Both the position numbers and the translations under genes were made by a program. From Chelydra serpentina (taxonomy: Eukaryota > Chordata > Testudines > Chelydridae), in contig JBAIAC010000001.1 of assembly GCA_037349315.1 (NCBI GenBank), forward strand, positions 31,992,001 through 32,056,000: 64,000 nt of DNA, read 5' to 3'. Under the pieces are notes generated by a model. That model did not search any database and was not told the origin of the DNA. It was given only the letters and a program-made list of their open reading frames with translations. Numbering within the stretch: position 1 is the first letter of the stretch; every line of letters starts with the position of its first letter. Below, one piece after another: positions 11,961 through 23,841 of this stretch.

Positions 11961-12938
11961 GTAAATTGTATTTGAAGGCGCCCCACTGTGGAGAATGGAG
12001 GCCATTATACAACTGGGCCAGCAGCTAAGCATGAACTGTAGATTGGAAATCATGATGAAGACTGATAGGGAAACTGAAGATGGTTGATACAGGTCTGAAA
12101 AGTTTGTAGACATAGAAATTGGGTTGGTTATTATGAGGGATTCCCATCTTCATGCTTCAAGCCAGAGGTTGAGTGCGTGTGGGGGTTGGAATTCTCCACC
12201 CTGTCCTCCATGGTATAGTTGCACAATTATCCAGGTTCATGTTGCCGTTTTGGCTCTAGGACAGACCATACTGTAGATAGACCAGTACTCTGATTTCATT
12301 ATGGAATCTCATCTATTCCTAGGAGATAGTCATGTCTGATCATCTTGAAGTAGGGGGAAGTATTCAGCCACCGAGCTTCTGCAGTTAAGAGCTGAAGGAG
12401 CTGAAGGCATGAATTGTAAATGATGGCTGATAACCAAATGGCCCAAGCAGAAAATATGGATAGTTAAAGAAACTGGAAGCCTAATACTAGGAATGATTTA
12501 AAAATAAATGGGTGACTAGGGAACTAGAGACAAGATTTAGAACATCAGCTTGGTCAAAGGATTCTAGGGAATCCATCTACGTCAAGCAGATGGAACAGCA
12601 CACAGCCAGTAGCCAGATGAGTAACCTTTTATAGAGAAGAAATATCAGCAAACACAGATCTAATAAATACAGACATCTGTCAGAACAAGTAGGGTGGATC
12701 CAAGATGGGAGAAACTAGGGTTAGGGAGGAGAGACCTTTGAAGAGTTAAGGGATGGGACATGGCTGATATTAATGTTGTACATCATTGCTGCACCGTAAG
12801 TCTCGTTCTAGCATTGAATGCTACTTGTGGGTTTCTTTCTGAGGACATCCTCAACTTCTGAACTTCCCCACACACACACTAATGATATTTCTATTACCAT
12901 CCTGTGTTATAAAGATATGCTGTAGCTCGGCTTAATGC
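11961..12938. other. No recognised feature
   Basis: Mixed sequence with no coding or repeat signature that I can name. Confidence 0.35.
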
Positions 12939-12939
12939 A

Positions 12940-13025
12940 GGAATTACCAAGTGAAATTCTATGGCCTGTGCTCTACAAAAGGTCAAATGAGAGAATTTGG
13001 CCTTTATATCTGTAAATCTATAGTG
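12940..13025 (+). mobile_element. CR1 3' end fragment
   Basis: GTGAAATTCTATGGCCTGTG followed by TTTGGCCTTTATATCTGTAAATCTAT is the terminal part of a CR1 subfamily, the same as at 20570-20655 and the reverse complement of 61600-61680. Confidence 0.65.
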
Positions 13026-13552
13026 GGAGTGACAGGTGAACTTACGTTGGTTGACAGGTGAACTTAGGACAACAATTTCTGTGGGAGTTCAGGCTTGGAG
13101 TAAAAGGTACCTGTTTGCTGCATGGCCAGTGAGCAGGCTACAGGAATCAATCTGTGTGCATTCACAATGTCAGCTTTTGCACTTCATGAATGTTGAATGC
13201 TTAACTGTACAATCTTTACATTACCTGTCATTACATTACCTTTACATTACTTTACAGACTGTCTGAGACAGTTTGTTGGTTGGGACTTTGTTACCTCAAA
13301 AGAGGAGGACTGTAGGGACCTGGCTGGTGGGCCAATCTGTGGAGTGGGAGCATCTTGGGTCATAAAGAGGGAGTAGCCTGAGTCTGGAGTGGTGGGGGAG
13401 GGAAAGGAGCGTGACCACAGGTGAACAACCAAAAGGAGACTGGTTGAGAGCAAATCCCCAGCTGAACGACTAGGAGTCACCCCAGTGGTGAGTACTGAAC
13501 CCTGTGACACAGCCAGATTTCATGCTGTGGTTATAGCCATGTCTCTCAGCCC
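13026..13552. other. No gene; short local duplications
   Basis: TGACAGGTGAACTTA occurs twice near 13030-13066, and ATTACCTTTACATTAC-type words repeat at about 13216-13256. Both are small local duplications. Confidence 0.4.
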
Positions 13553-13553
13553 A

Positions 13554-13845
13554 GGGCTACACTAGGGGAGGGGGGTCGATCTACGATACGCAGCTTCAGC
13601 TACGTGAATAACGTAGCTGAAGTCAGCGTATCGTAATCGACTTACCTGACCATGAGGACGGCGGCGAGTCGATCGCTGCCTCTCCCCTGTCGACTCCGCT
13701 TCCGCTGCTCGATGACGTGGATTTCCGGAGCCGACGGGGAGCGCGATCAGGGATCGATTAATTGCATCTTAACGAGACGCGAAAAATCGATCCCCGATAG
13801 ATCGATTGCTACCCGCCGATCCGGCGGGTAGTGAAGACAAGCCCT
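13554..13845. mobile_element. CpG-rich MITE with long internal hairpin
   Basis: A roughly 290-bp block that is strikingly GC- and CpG-rich against AT-rich surroundings. The ends are inverted: GGGCTACACTA on the left and TAGTGAAGACAAGCCC on the right. Inside, 13576-13605 and 13611-13640 form a near-perfect hairpin of about 30-bp arms with a 5-nt loop. A second self-complementary word, TACCCGCCGATCCGGCGGGTA, lies near 13810. The ends resemble other DNA-transposon MITEs in this window. Non-coding. Confidence 0.7.
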
Positions 13846-14039
13846 CAGATCCAAAGAAGTGAAAAAGAAAACAAATGCTGATGGAGACTTCAGGGGATGT
13901 TAGTATCACGGACACACTATGATCATCAAACATATCCCATTATTGATTTGTAGTATTTTACAGTAGCCCGCATAGTGTCTTCCATCAAACTTGTCTTAAT
14001 GATTTCATACTGCGAACATTTATATATTGTTCTGGTGAA
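13846..14039. other. No recognised feature
   Basis: AT-rich, nothing identified. Confidence 0.3.
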
Positions 14040-14245
14040 CGCATTTATAGACTGATCACGCCTCCTCTAGCTGTTGTTTTTCTTCTTCTCTAGACTATAT
14101 AAATTTAGCTCCCTCTGTCTCATCTTTCAGTCCTTTTATCACTTTTTTGATGGTTTTCTCTATATTTTCTATCAAACTAATATTTACTTATCTCTGCATG
14201 AAATGGCCCCCAAAAGTGATCCATTCTGTCATCAACTTACAATTC
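14040..14245 (-). mobile_element. Degenerate CR1 ORF2 C-terminal fragment
   Basis: The plus strand holds the order CTTCTCTAGACTATATAAATTTAG, CATCTTTCAG, TTTTGATGGTT and CTCTGCATGAAATGG. It resembles the reverse complement of the CR1 region encoding the [17 protein letters not shown] stretch and its neighbours (26100-26230). Very diverged and not readable as protein. Confidence 0.45.
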
Positions 14246-14525
14246 TGCAATCTTGCACTTCTTCCTTCATTTCACCCTGTCTGACAAGACAACTAAATGT
14301 TGGGCTGGCATATGCTGTTCTGCTTATCCAGCCATTTGAATATGAGCTTTTTTTCTCCACACTGCCCTGCCAATGTACTTCAGCCCAGACCCAAAGAGGT
14401 CATCTCTAAGGGCGAGAGAATAGTTCATTCATATCCATTCAAGCTCCAGCATCTTTGCTGAAACTGCCAACAGGGGTGACAATTAGTGTAAATGATGATG
14501 GCCTCTTAAATGATGAAAGTAGAAA
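14246..14525. other. No recognised feature
   Basis: Nothing identified. Confidence 0.3.
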
Positions 14526-14529
14526 TCTA

Positions 14530-14935
14530 GTAGATCTAGTTGGGACTTTTCCATCAATTATTTTTCAATGGAAAATGCAGTTTCTGCAAAATTGAGATGT
14601 AGACTGGCCAGGGTGCCTAAGCCAAAGGATAGAATAGGGACATGATACCTAAAATTACAGCTCCCATGTGACACGACAGCGAAACCCAATTTAATGTTGA
14701 TCTGACTCCGAATGTTTCGTTTGGAGTCAGTTCAACAAAGCAAAATGAAACATTCCTCTTTGGTAATATCGAAATGTTTCATTTCTACCAAAAGTTCTGA
14801 AATGAAATGTTCCATGAAACCATTTGATATTTCAACTTTTTACTTTAATTCAGGTGGGAGTGGGAGAAATATTGAAATATACTAATTTCCCACCAGATGG
14901 AAATTCTGATTTTTCATTTAGCTCTAGTATCTAGC
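14530..14935. repeat. AT-rich GAAATG/CATTTC interspersed repeat
   Basis: Repeated forms of AATGAAACATT, GAAATGTTTC and TGTTTCATTTC in both orientations, as in 2540-2965 and 55070-55540. Element ends cannot be fixed by eye. Confidence 0.4.
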
Positions 14936-15179
14936 CTGAGAGCCATCAACTGACTCATTTCATAAAGCCACTGTACAGGCATTACAATAGAACTCTTGTC
15001 TCCACTGACTTGTGCTGAGTTAGAATCTATGATCTAAATATATTTTGCAGTCTATTCTGCAGACATGCTGAAGTACTTCCCGAACAGACATTGTGAAGTC
15101 TTGGTTAACACAGTAATGGAATTCCTTCCAGAAAGTGACCCATGATCCAGTGAAAGGCAACAAATTAATTGGAAATAAA

Positions 15180-15475
15180 CTTCAACACAACTTATAGTTA
15201 ACCTGTGGAACTCCCTGCCACAAGAAAGTCACTGAAACCAAGATTGTAGTAGGATTAAAGAGAGGATTAGATGGTCATATGAATGAAAACATCCACATTT
15301 ATATTTGACAGGGTACACAAAATATAAGGAATATAATTAACCTTCCAGCATCAGAGCATAAGCCCAGCACATACTCCTTGGGTTTGGAAGAAATTTACTT
15401 TACAAGCAGGCTATCCATAATTTCCCCATCATAAGGAATCTTGCATCTTCCTTTGAAACATCTAATAATGACCCC
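15180..15475 (+). mobile_element. CR1-type LINE 3' end (ORF2 terminus and 3' UTR)
   Basis: Begins with the codons for VNLWNSLPQ, the last conserved motif of CR1-clade ORF2 (compare [10 protein letters not shown] encoded on the minus strand at about 48720). It continues into a 3' UTR with CATCAGAGCATAAGCC, CTTGGGTTTGGAAGAAA and AATCTTGCATCTTCCTTTGA. The end-of-ORF frame is broken. It is the same subfamily type as 48408-50815, opposite orientation. Confidence 0.75.
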
Positions 15476-17020
15476 TTCAGAAAGAATCTGCTAATTCCAC
15501 AGTCTACCACACTTCACTGGTGTTTTTCCTCATATTCAATTTAAATTTTCCTTAGATCAGTTTCAACCCTTGCTCCTAGTTGTTTCCCCAAAACCACCTT
15601 TCCTCCTCCTGGGCATTCACATCTTATCAGTATCTCCCTGCCTACTGTACACTGCAGCACACGGCTCTGTTTTGCAACAGATTGCCTCTGGCAGAGCGTT
15701 GGAAATATGAGGAAGAAAATGAGATGGTAATTCTATTTAATCGCAAACTGAAGCATCACCTGGGTTTTCACAGCACACAGGGCAGTAATTCCACCATGCA
15801 GATGCTCAGATACCAATGTAATGAGCTAGTATGAACACCTATATGTTAGACATTAGAGGAAACAGGTGAATAGACGGAGATATCCGGTTCAATCAATTAG
15901 TTGCGGTAGCCCCTTAATTCACATTTTATTTATTTAATTCAAGACTCTGTAGTTCCCATTGAAATGTTTTTAACTAAAAAAATGCCCCATTATTAAAACC
16001 AGTCAGTAGGCAGCCTGCACCATTCTCAGTGTCTGGCGGTGCAAAGGTGTAGCAAGGAGCTGAGGTAGATTTAAGAAGTTGGCTTGTTCTGATATTTAAA
16101 AGATATAGCACGACGTCGTAAATCCAGTGTGTCGGCGCTGTATATTTTAAATAGCCAGAAAATTGGCCCAACTCATAATGGTTTTACATTTTTTGGCTGT
16201 GCTTCAGATTTATTTTTTGTTCACATGCAGGTGGGAAATACATAGTGTCACGTCCACAGGGAGGTGCAGACCAAATGTGCTGAGTGTGGCAGTGTAGGAG
16301 AGCATTGTAAGATTTTTGGGGGCTGGAAGAGCAAGAATATACTGATACCCCGGCTGCCATCAACTCAAAAGCAGGAATAATGCAGCAGAATCCCTTTCTG
16401 TTCTTCCTCCTCCTCCTCTAGCCACTCTCCGTTTATCCTATCACTCAAGCAAATTAAAGGGGCATTAAAATGCAGGTTGGAGATGAGATGATGACCAAAG
16501 GGGAGAGGGGAGAGGGAGAAGCTGACCAATTAAAAATTAACCTGCACTCCAGCAAATAATCTCCCTATGAAACATAATTTTCATCTTCCCCTGCTGCTCT
16601 GGTAAATTAAATTTAAATATTAAACCAGAGTCCCAGTGTCACTGGGGCTACAGCATGTGCCATCCCCCAGTGGGAGAAGGAGAGCAAACATTTCACTAAC
16701 AAGATGAGCAATGCTGCTTGTCATTCACTCGGACTGGTCCACTCCTCAGGCAGCTTACCCTTCTGTTTGTGACAGATCTGTATGCTGCAGACAGACACAC
16801 AAACGACTGCTAAGATGCTTCACGCGTGAGGTGTATGGTACTTCCACTGATGTGCCTTGTGTCATTCTCTGAAATGAGAATGTGCCAATGGGCCATCAGC
16901 ACAGCAAAGAACGTGCTGTGGCCTACAGCAGCCAGGACCAGCAATAAACCTCTTGGGCTGAGCAATGCAAACTAGAGATCACAGAAACATTAATGGGAAA
17001 GGTCCACGAAGGGACGGATA
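15476..17020. other. No recognised gene
   Basis: No motif-bearing frame. The 84-codon frame at 15580-15834 has no recognisable domain. Confidence 0.35.
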
Positions 17021-17021
17021 G

Positions 17022-17109
17022 TCTCATTTTCAGAAGTGTCCAAGTACCCACAAATCCTATGGAAGTCAATGGGAGCTGCAGGTGCTCGGTCCCTTTGAAA
17101 AACAGGCCA
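17022..17109. mobile_element. Short palindromic mini-element
   Basis: CATTTTCAGAAGTG on the left and CTTTGAAAAACAGGCCAC on the right are facing arms around a dyad core, CCTATGGAAGTCAATGGGAG. This matches the palindromic mini-elements clustered at 24516-25224 in design. Confidence 0.55.
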
Positions 17110-18616
17110 CCAGTGACTAGGTCCTAGTCCATAACCCTGCTACGGCTACTGCAGGATGGTTCTGTAGAGTATGTTTGATAGTCTTTTGTCTAGATGGTTT
17201 TTTCGATGCCCCAAGCAATGGAACTTCCACCAGTTCCCCAGGTAACTATTCTACAGGCTTCCTAATAGCCCCCCTAAATGTCCCTTATCTTAATTCCTCC
17301 AATCTCACCTACTTCTTCCCCCTTAAAGACACCCTTGATAACTCCTTTGTTACCTTGAGGTTTACATTCAGGTATATTTAAGCTGTTTTATTGACACATT
17401 TAAGGCTTAGTTGCTCCCTGTCCCACCCTCCACCCCTCTGCAGGGGCCAGGGGCCAAAGCCCACTGAAGATTCCAACCATATCAGAACTGGGACTGCCAT
17501 GGACTCACAGTGGAGAGGGTCCTTTCCCTCTGATCCCTGTGGAAGTTCCCAAGAGGTGTGACGATTTGGCCCATTCCCCTGTTATTTATTTACTGGGCCT
17601 AACGTGCTAGTCGGTGCAGCCTTAAGGAGCGTGCAGGTATATGTGAGGTGTGCAGCTATTGCTAGCTGAGAACAGCATCAGTGTGATATCAGGATGGAAG
17701 GAACAAGTTGTGTTAAACAGTGGAAAATCTTCCTTGGAAGCTCGAGTGAAGAGGTTAAGAAGAAAAGCAGAGCAGTGAATGACCTTGCTTCCTTTGACGT
17801 TTCTTAGCGATGCCTCCCTCTGGAGCCGTGGCCCAAAGCTTCCTGTCTGAATATGCCGAGCAACAAGGAGAAGAGACCAGCACAACGCTGTAGCCTGCAG
17901 GGCAATTCGTGGGGAGAGAGTTGTGCTTCTCTTCATCTTAGTCATCGTGGAGCCATGGCAAGGAAAATGTCAGGTGCTTTTAAGCCCGTTTCAATCAGGG
18001 CCTATATCTTGCCTTGAGAGAGGGACAGAGGGGACAGCCACAACGCTGATGTGAATTGTGTGATGCAGCTACTATAGTGAGGAGGGGACAAGTTGGATGT
18101 AGCTGAGAAATGTCGCCCCAAGAAGACAGAATAAAACACTAAAGATCATTTCTCTCTCTTCATAGACCCCTTTGGGAGCAGTATTGATGAGAAATGTTAT
18201 CTAGCCCAGTAGATATAAAAGGAAATCCATTTAAGTGTAAGCAGAGTCAGGATGAGCTCCACCCTGACATCTGGTGGTGAGTCGTGGCAAAGCACTCCAG
18301 GGGTTGATCCCATTTGCATAGGCACACCCACCCCGCCTGGTACGAACGATAGTTGCCCAAATGGGCACTTTGGGCTGCTGTAGGATCCCCAGTTTTCTGC
18401 ATTGGGGCAGGAATTTCTGTTATTGGGGCAGGAAGAATAAACTGTTGTTATACTGCTTATGTAAATCATGGACAGTGGAACTGTACTTGGCCTTTTGTCA
18501 GGATAAGGGGAACTCACCATTAGCTAAGCAGCACTCGCCAGCCAAGGGACATGGGTTCCAAAGCCCAGTGAATTGAGAGAGGGAGGGGATAAGTAGATGG
18601 ATCGTGGTGCCTCTGG
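17110..18616. other. No recognised gene
   Basis: Open frames of up to 107 codons (17622-17945 and 18197-18520, both minus) lack recognisable motifs and start context. Confidence 0.35.
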
Positions 18617-18902
18617 ATATGTCTTGGCTACAGCGGCCCAGTTACAGTACTGCAACTGTGCCAGAATAGTGCTTGTAGCATAGAGGCTTCCTACATCAGT
18701 GGCAGGGTTTTTCCATCAATATAACTAATTAATCTCTCGGAGAAGCCATACCTAGGGCAATGGAAGAATTCTTCCATTGTCCTAGCTGCATCTACAGTGG
18801 GGGTTAGGTTGACCTAATTATGTCACACAGGGTGTACAATTTTTCACAGCCCTGAGCAATGTAGCTAGGTTGACCTAAGTTTTAGGTGTGGACCAGGCCT
18901 CA
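18617..18902. mobile_element. MITE related to the element at 50009-50278
   Basis: Right end AGGTGTGGACCAGGCCTC; interior GGGGTTAGGTTGACCTAATT, TTTTTCACAGCCCTGAGCAA and TGTAGCTAGGTTGACC. The same words in the same order occur in the MITE nested in CR1 at 50009-50278. The left boundary (near TGGCTACAGCGG) is approximate. Confidence 0.6.
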
Positions 18903-19452
18903 GAAAAAGTTAGCAGAGGTTACAAATGCTTAAATGTAGAGGAACTGGATGACTCAGGAGACGGGTGCTGCTTCAAATATCACCTGGGCTGATTGTACCA
19001 AAAGCTATAATTATCTGGTGGCTGTTCAGTGGCCAATGGGAAATTAGTGGGGGTGTCTCAGTCCCATTCCTACTGGGCTGATGGAATAATATGATTACTT
19101 GGCCCTTATACAGCACTTTTCAAAGAACAATCCCCAAAGGCTTTGTATACATTACATCTAGTTTGAACTGGCAGTGTCAGCAGAGAGATCGAGAACTGAA
19201 TGGGCCTGAACTCCCCTCTAACCCAGATCAGGTTTGAAGAGAGGATTAGGCCATACCATCTCAAATCATTGGTTAGGCTAGACTGATATTTTTCATCCAG
19301 CACTGGCCAGTACTTAATGCTTTAAAAGGAGGGAAGGAATCGGCTTTGTACACCCAGCTAAAGAACATCTTATATATTAGAGCACTGCTCTGACTAAGGG
19401 CCATGCTGAAGATGCACCACCCCAAGGGGAGTTCTGAGAGACACCAATTGCT
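18903..19452. other. No recognised feature
   Basis: Contains CAGCACTTTTCAAAGAACAATCCCCAAAGG near 19110, perhaps a scrap of a MIR-like element, but too short to call. Confidence 0.3.
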
Positions 19453-19648
19453 TAGAATCATAGAAGATTAGGGTTGGAAGAGACCTCAGGAGGACATCTA
19501 GTCCAACCCCATGCTCAAAGCAGGACCAACACCAGCTAAATCATCCCAGTCAAGGCTTTGTCAAGCCGGGCCTTAAAAACCTCTAAGGATGGACATTCCA
19601 CCACCTCCCTCGGTAACCCATTCCAGTGCTTCACCACCCTCCTGCTTC
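19453..19648 (-). mobile_element. CR1 3' end with last codons of ORF2
   Basis: The minus strand encodes [16 protein letters not shown] followed by [14 protein letters not shown] and a stop, the end of CR1 ORF2. Next comes the 3' UTR GGTCCTGCTTTGAGCATGGG and the terminal CTATGATTCTA. Nearly the same ORF end occurs on the plus strand at 26395-26507. 5' truncated at about 19648, as most CR1 copies are. Confidence 0.9.
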
Positions 19649-20564
19649 TGGAATTCCTGGGGACCACAGCTGCTGCACCACCCCTTAGAACATACAGAGA
19701 ACAACCTGTACTTCCTTCCTCAGCCAGCTCGTGCAGAGAAGGGCTGGCTCTGCTTCCTCCCAACCCCCTTTGGAGAGACTAGCACCTACAGAGGCAATAA
19801 CCCAGCCCAGACCTTTGACTTGGGGGGAGCACAAGGGTTGGGTCTGTGGCTAGCCCCTGTGAGTGGTGTGACAGGGCAGAGGGCTCTTGGCTCCCTCCAC
19901 TCCTATGCATCCACTCAGGGGACCAGCCACAGTCTGGTGTCAATGTTTCACTGCTGTATTTAGGAGGGGACATCACAGATATAACCCTGAAGCCAGATTT
20001 GCTTACCTGTATTGTGCAAGGCTACAAATGGTTATAATCTAATCAAGCCCTTTTGAAAACCCAACAACACAACCAGCAAAGTGCCTGTGGTGTGACACAA
20101 GTGAAGCTTTCAGTGCCACTCTCCCTCCTCTGTGGATAAAGAGGAAACATTAGTCATCAGCCAATCCAGGACCATTTACTTTAACCTCATTTAACACTAA
20201 TTTCTAAGATGAGATTTTCATTGTAATCAAACAAAGGTTTTTTGGGGGGGTTAATTAAAATAATTACAGGGACATTTCATTTAAATAAATTGCTCCCTAG
20301 AGTTCAGTTAATGCGGGTGTTAAAACTGGATGATGAAGATGATTATTATGGACTTTGAAAAGAGACACATAGGCAAAGGGCACAGAGAGAAAATGGAAAT
20401 GGGACACAGTGAATAGATTATCTGGATGATCTGCTACGTGGATTAATGGACTGAATCCTTTACACTGTATCTACTGTGTGGTTTGTGAATATCACCTTCA
20501 ATAAAGCAATTGAATGGAGTCCCCTTTCCCGCTCTTTTACAAGTTACTGGGCTTGTTGCCGGAA
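19649..20564. other. No recognised gene
   Basis: The frame at 19589-19963 plus is partly a shadow of the CR1 fragment on the other strand. The remainder is unassigned. Confidence 0.35.
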
Positions 20565-20565
20565 T

Positions 20566-20660
20566 CACTACATGAAATCTATGGCCTGTGTTATACAGGA
20601 GGCCAGACTAGATGACCACAATGATCCCTTCTGGCCTTGGAATCTATGTATCTTCAAGAT
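20566..20660 (+). mobile_element. CR1 3' end fragment
   Basis: ATGAAATCTATGGCCTGTGT, then AGGCCAGACTAGATGACC, AATGATCCCTTCTGGCC and AATCTATGTATCT. This is the terminal 3' UTR of the CR1 subfamily seen reversed at 61587-61690. Confidence 0.85.
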
Positions 20661-21181
20661 CCTGATAGTCTGAGGTTCTGTCTCACTCTCTGCATATGAA
20701 AGTCAATAAAGCATCACACAGATCATTCATTCACCAGAGACAGCACTGGAGTAGAAACCAGACCATTCCTTCTCACCAGAAAGCATCTCAAGTGAGATTC
20801 TGTTTTGGCTTCTAGTTGATCTTTGTCCCAGACTCAGACAATGCTGTCCCTCTCTAAACAAACAGAACCAAGTTTTACCCTTTGCTCCTCAATGGTCAAG
20901 GTTTCCCAGGGGCATCAAACAATTGCAGAAAAGGAACACCTGAGTAAACAAGGTGCCTGCTCACGAGGGGGTGCCAGGTGTGAGCAGTCTGGATAGCCCT
21001 GCAAACTGCAGCTGCCGTTTCAAAGTCTGGAGAGGGCCAGCCAAAACATTCCATTGATAAATGAACATTCCATGGTGCTGTCCGATTCTGGAAAAGTGAG
21101 AGTTCTTGTCCTCCTCTAGTGACTGGTTTTATATATGAGAATAAGAGTTTACTACAGCTATCCATTAAGGGAGTTACTCCT
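20661..21181. other. No recognised feature
   Basis: Nothing identified. Confidence 0.3.
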
Positions 21182-21952
21182 TGTGAAGGGGTGTCCACCC
21201 CACACAAGCCCAGAGACAGTTAACATGGGGTAGAAGGGGCCAATTAACCTCATATGATGCACCTCGAGGGAAGCCAGGGATTGATAAACACTAATTGCAG
21301 ATGAATCCCAGAGGGGAGAGGAGTTAGAATAGGATTATAAACCAGGCAGTGAGAGTAAGAAGAAGCTGTATGGAATAAATCTGCAGTCATTACCTGGAGG
21401 GAAAGGGAGTAGGCCAGGGACAAGGAGGTGATCCAGGGGGAGAGTAAGCCCTGGGGTCTGCCCTGGACTGGGAAGTATGGCAAGAGGCTAAGAAGGGTGA
21501 AGCAGCCACAGGGAGCAGAGGAATCTCTGGTGATAGACAAGGAGACAGATAGGTGGAGTAGGAAGGTGCCCAGGGAAACAGCAACAGGGTCTGAGACTGA
21601 GCTGACCTAGGTTAGTAGTCATTGGATCCCTGGGCTGGAACCCGGAGCAGCAGGTGGGCCAGGGTTCTCCCACCAGCCACTGGCAAAGTGACACAAGACC
21701 TGGAGTTGGAACAGAGATCTCCTGAGATAGCCTATGGACAGCTTGTCTAGTGGGAGTTTGTTACTCTGGAAGGGGAGACTTCATAGAAATCTGGCCAGAG
21801 GGCCAAGTCATGAAGAGGGAGCACCCAGAGTCTTGGAGAGAGGGAGGCCACAGTGTGACCAGCCAATGGAAGGTGGCACCAGACTGGGCAAGAGTTCATT
21901 CCCAGACCTAGCCACAAGGAGGCCCACTTGCAGGGAGTGAGACCCCTTTGTA
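21182..21952 (+). mobile_element. LTR-like element with 5-6 bp target duplication
   Basis: About 770 bp starting TGTGAAGGGG. ACTCCT lies just before it and again just after it (about 21952-21957), consistent with the 5-6 bp target duplication of LTR retroelements. TATAAA at 21336-21341 is followed by AATAAA at 21374-21379, the promoter/polyadenylation order of an LTR on the plus strand. It is purine-rich downstream, with no protein-coding frame, so it is probably a solo LTR. Its opening TGTGA resembles 9231, 28476 and 52947. The family is not named. Confidence 0.6.
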
Positions 21953-21957
21953 CTCCT

Positions 21958-23000
21958 TTAGCTCCTGACATAGAGGCTCACACTTTTACCACTGTTGGTC
22001 CTCTGCCCAGTCCTCGCTAATGGTGAGGGTTGCACTTGTCTAGTGCTGTTTATTGCATGGCATTGCTATTCAAACATGAAGCAGACTGTTTTGGGAGATG
22101 CCCCTTTAGCAGGCAAAGGGATGGAATTATTGGACTCTGACACTTCCCTAGTCATCTGAGGCAGTTGCGAGATGAAGGGGTAGTTGGGGAAAGGAGGAAC
22201 ATGTAGTCACAGCAGCAGGAAGAGAAAGTGTCCCTGGGACCTGAGGGATGGGTGTGACAAGAGCAGTGTGAGGGAAATGAAACAGAGCTAATCTAACCTC
22301 TGCATATGACTGAAATACTCCCAACCTGGGAAACTCTTTCACCCCATTCAAATTCAGGAGAGAAGGACTCTCTGAGAAATTGATGACATCTGTGTATCCA
22401 AAGCTCTGAAGACCCACTTGACAGCTAAAGGCCGTGACCTGACTCTCCTAAACTGCATTCCACTGCTCACGTGCATTACAAAAACATCTCCTGGGCCAGC
22501 CTCCTCTGCACTGCCCTGGCCTTGTCATCAGTTTTAACCGATGTAGGTTACTGGAAGCTCAGTGCTCTCAGCCAAGCCATTCTCCCTTTCCCCTATCCTT
22601 CTGTTCTGGTACCTTCTCACCACGGTAGAGATCAACATCTCCAATGGTGTGACTCGGAGGTTCTCTTTACCATCAGACTTGCTGCCATGGAACCATGACT
22701 CTGAGAGCTTGCCAGGGCTAGGAAGTGTATTACAGCTTGGTTTGAAACACAAATTGTCCTTATGCTACTGCCACTGACAGGAGAACTACAGGAGGTAGTG
22801 GGTACACCTAAGCATATTCTTTTCTGTGACAGCAACTTGTGCCAATTACCTCCTTATCTACAAATCAATAAAAAGAGCAACAAGGAGTGGATATGCAATG
22901 CATATGCCATAAGGAACAAATTTTCTCCAACTCATCTCTGTAACTGTATACGTGCATATATCATTCAATATGCTGTATGTACTATACTCTGTGGGCCAAA
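21958..23000. other. No recognised gene
   Basis: Open frames are short and without motifs. Confidence 0.3.
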
Positions 23001-23004
23001 TATT

Positions 23005-23704
23005 TAGACAGTTTTGACATATACATGGGCACACAAAATGCATCTTCAGCTGCATGTTTAATTTGTGCATTTGCACATTGGGTAGTTGTACACACAACAG
23101 GTAATCTGTGCAACTGTGCACAGCTACCTGATTTACATGAACAATTGTGGTGTGTTTACAAACCTACAATATCAGAAAATTAGACTCTTTGTGTGTGTGT
23201 ATAGTGCATATTTTATACACTGCATGAATGGTAGGACATAGATGTCAGACCTTCTAAACTTCACTACATGTATCTGTTGGGAAGTTGAATGTGTAAGATG
23301 AAGTGGGTGAGTGTTTTCAATATGTATTTCAATTTATTTCATTAAATGTATCAACTACACAGACAACAGAAGGAACTGATGTATTTATGTCCATCAGTCT
23401 TTTCCACGGTGTACATAAAAGTAATCAACAGTGAAAGCATCTCACAAATCAATGAAGCACTTTCCATAGACTCTAACTTCAATATATTGAGCCCAAAAGA
23501 GGCAATACATTTTATATACCAGTTACATTTTAAAAAACAAAGATGCAAGTCTCCGCTTCCCTATTATGAGGGCAAGGAGTGGAAGTAATAAGGTCAGATT
23601 TTCAAAAGTACTAGGTGTGGATGTACATGTACATAATTTGCATACACAATTATTATAAGTGCATGTGCAATTCCAGTGATTGCACATATAAACTGTGTCT
23701 AGAG
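23005..23704. repeat. Scattered TGCACAT palindromic words, otherwise unassigned
   Basis: At 23030-23160 and 23610-23695, words such as TGCACATT, GTGCATG and ATGTACATGTACAT recur in both orientations, suggesting decayed palindromic mini-elements. The sequence between them is unassigned. Confidence 0.35.
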
Positions 23705-23833
23705 CAGTGGTTTTCAGCCTAAGACTTCTATGGCAGGGGTCCGTGGACCACAGGCTGAAATTCCAAAGGGGTCCATACCTCCATTTGAAATCTTTTAGGG
23801 GGTCTGCAAATGAAAAAAGGTTGAAAACCACTG
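23705..23833. mobile_element. hAT MITE with perfect 8-bp target duplication
   Basis: 129 bp with ends CAGTGGTTTTCAGCC and GGTTGAAAACCACTG, flanked by GTCTAGAG at 23697-23704 and 23834-23841. CAGTGG-type ends and an 8-bp duplication define the hAT superfamily. The interior (GGGGTCCGTGGACC, GGGGTCTGCAAATG) is non-coding and partly self-complementary. Confidence 0.92.
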
Positions 23834-23841
23834 GTCTAGAG

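Noticed and set aside
11419..11986. Overlapping minus-strand frames of 71-127 codons
   Set aside because: They lie in a GC-rich repeat, have no motifs and overlap each other in different frames.
13554..13845. CpG-island promoter
   Set aside because: The CpG richness coincides with the limits of a hairpin MITE with inverted ends, and no adjacent gene is visible.
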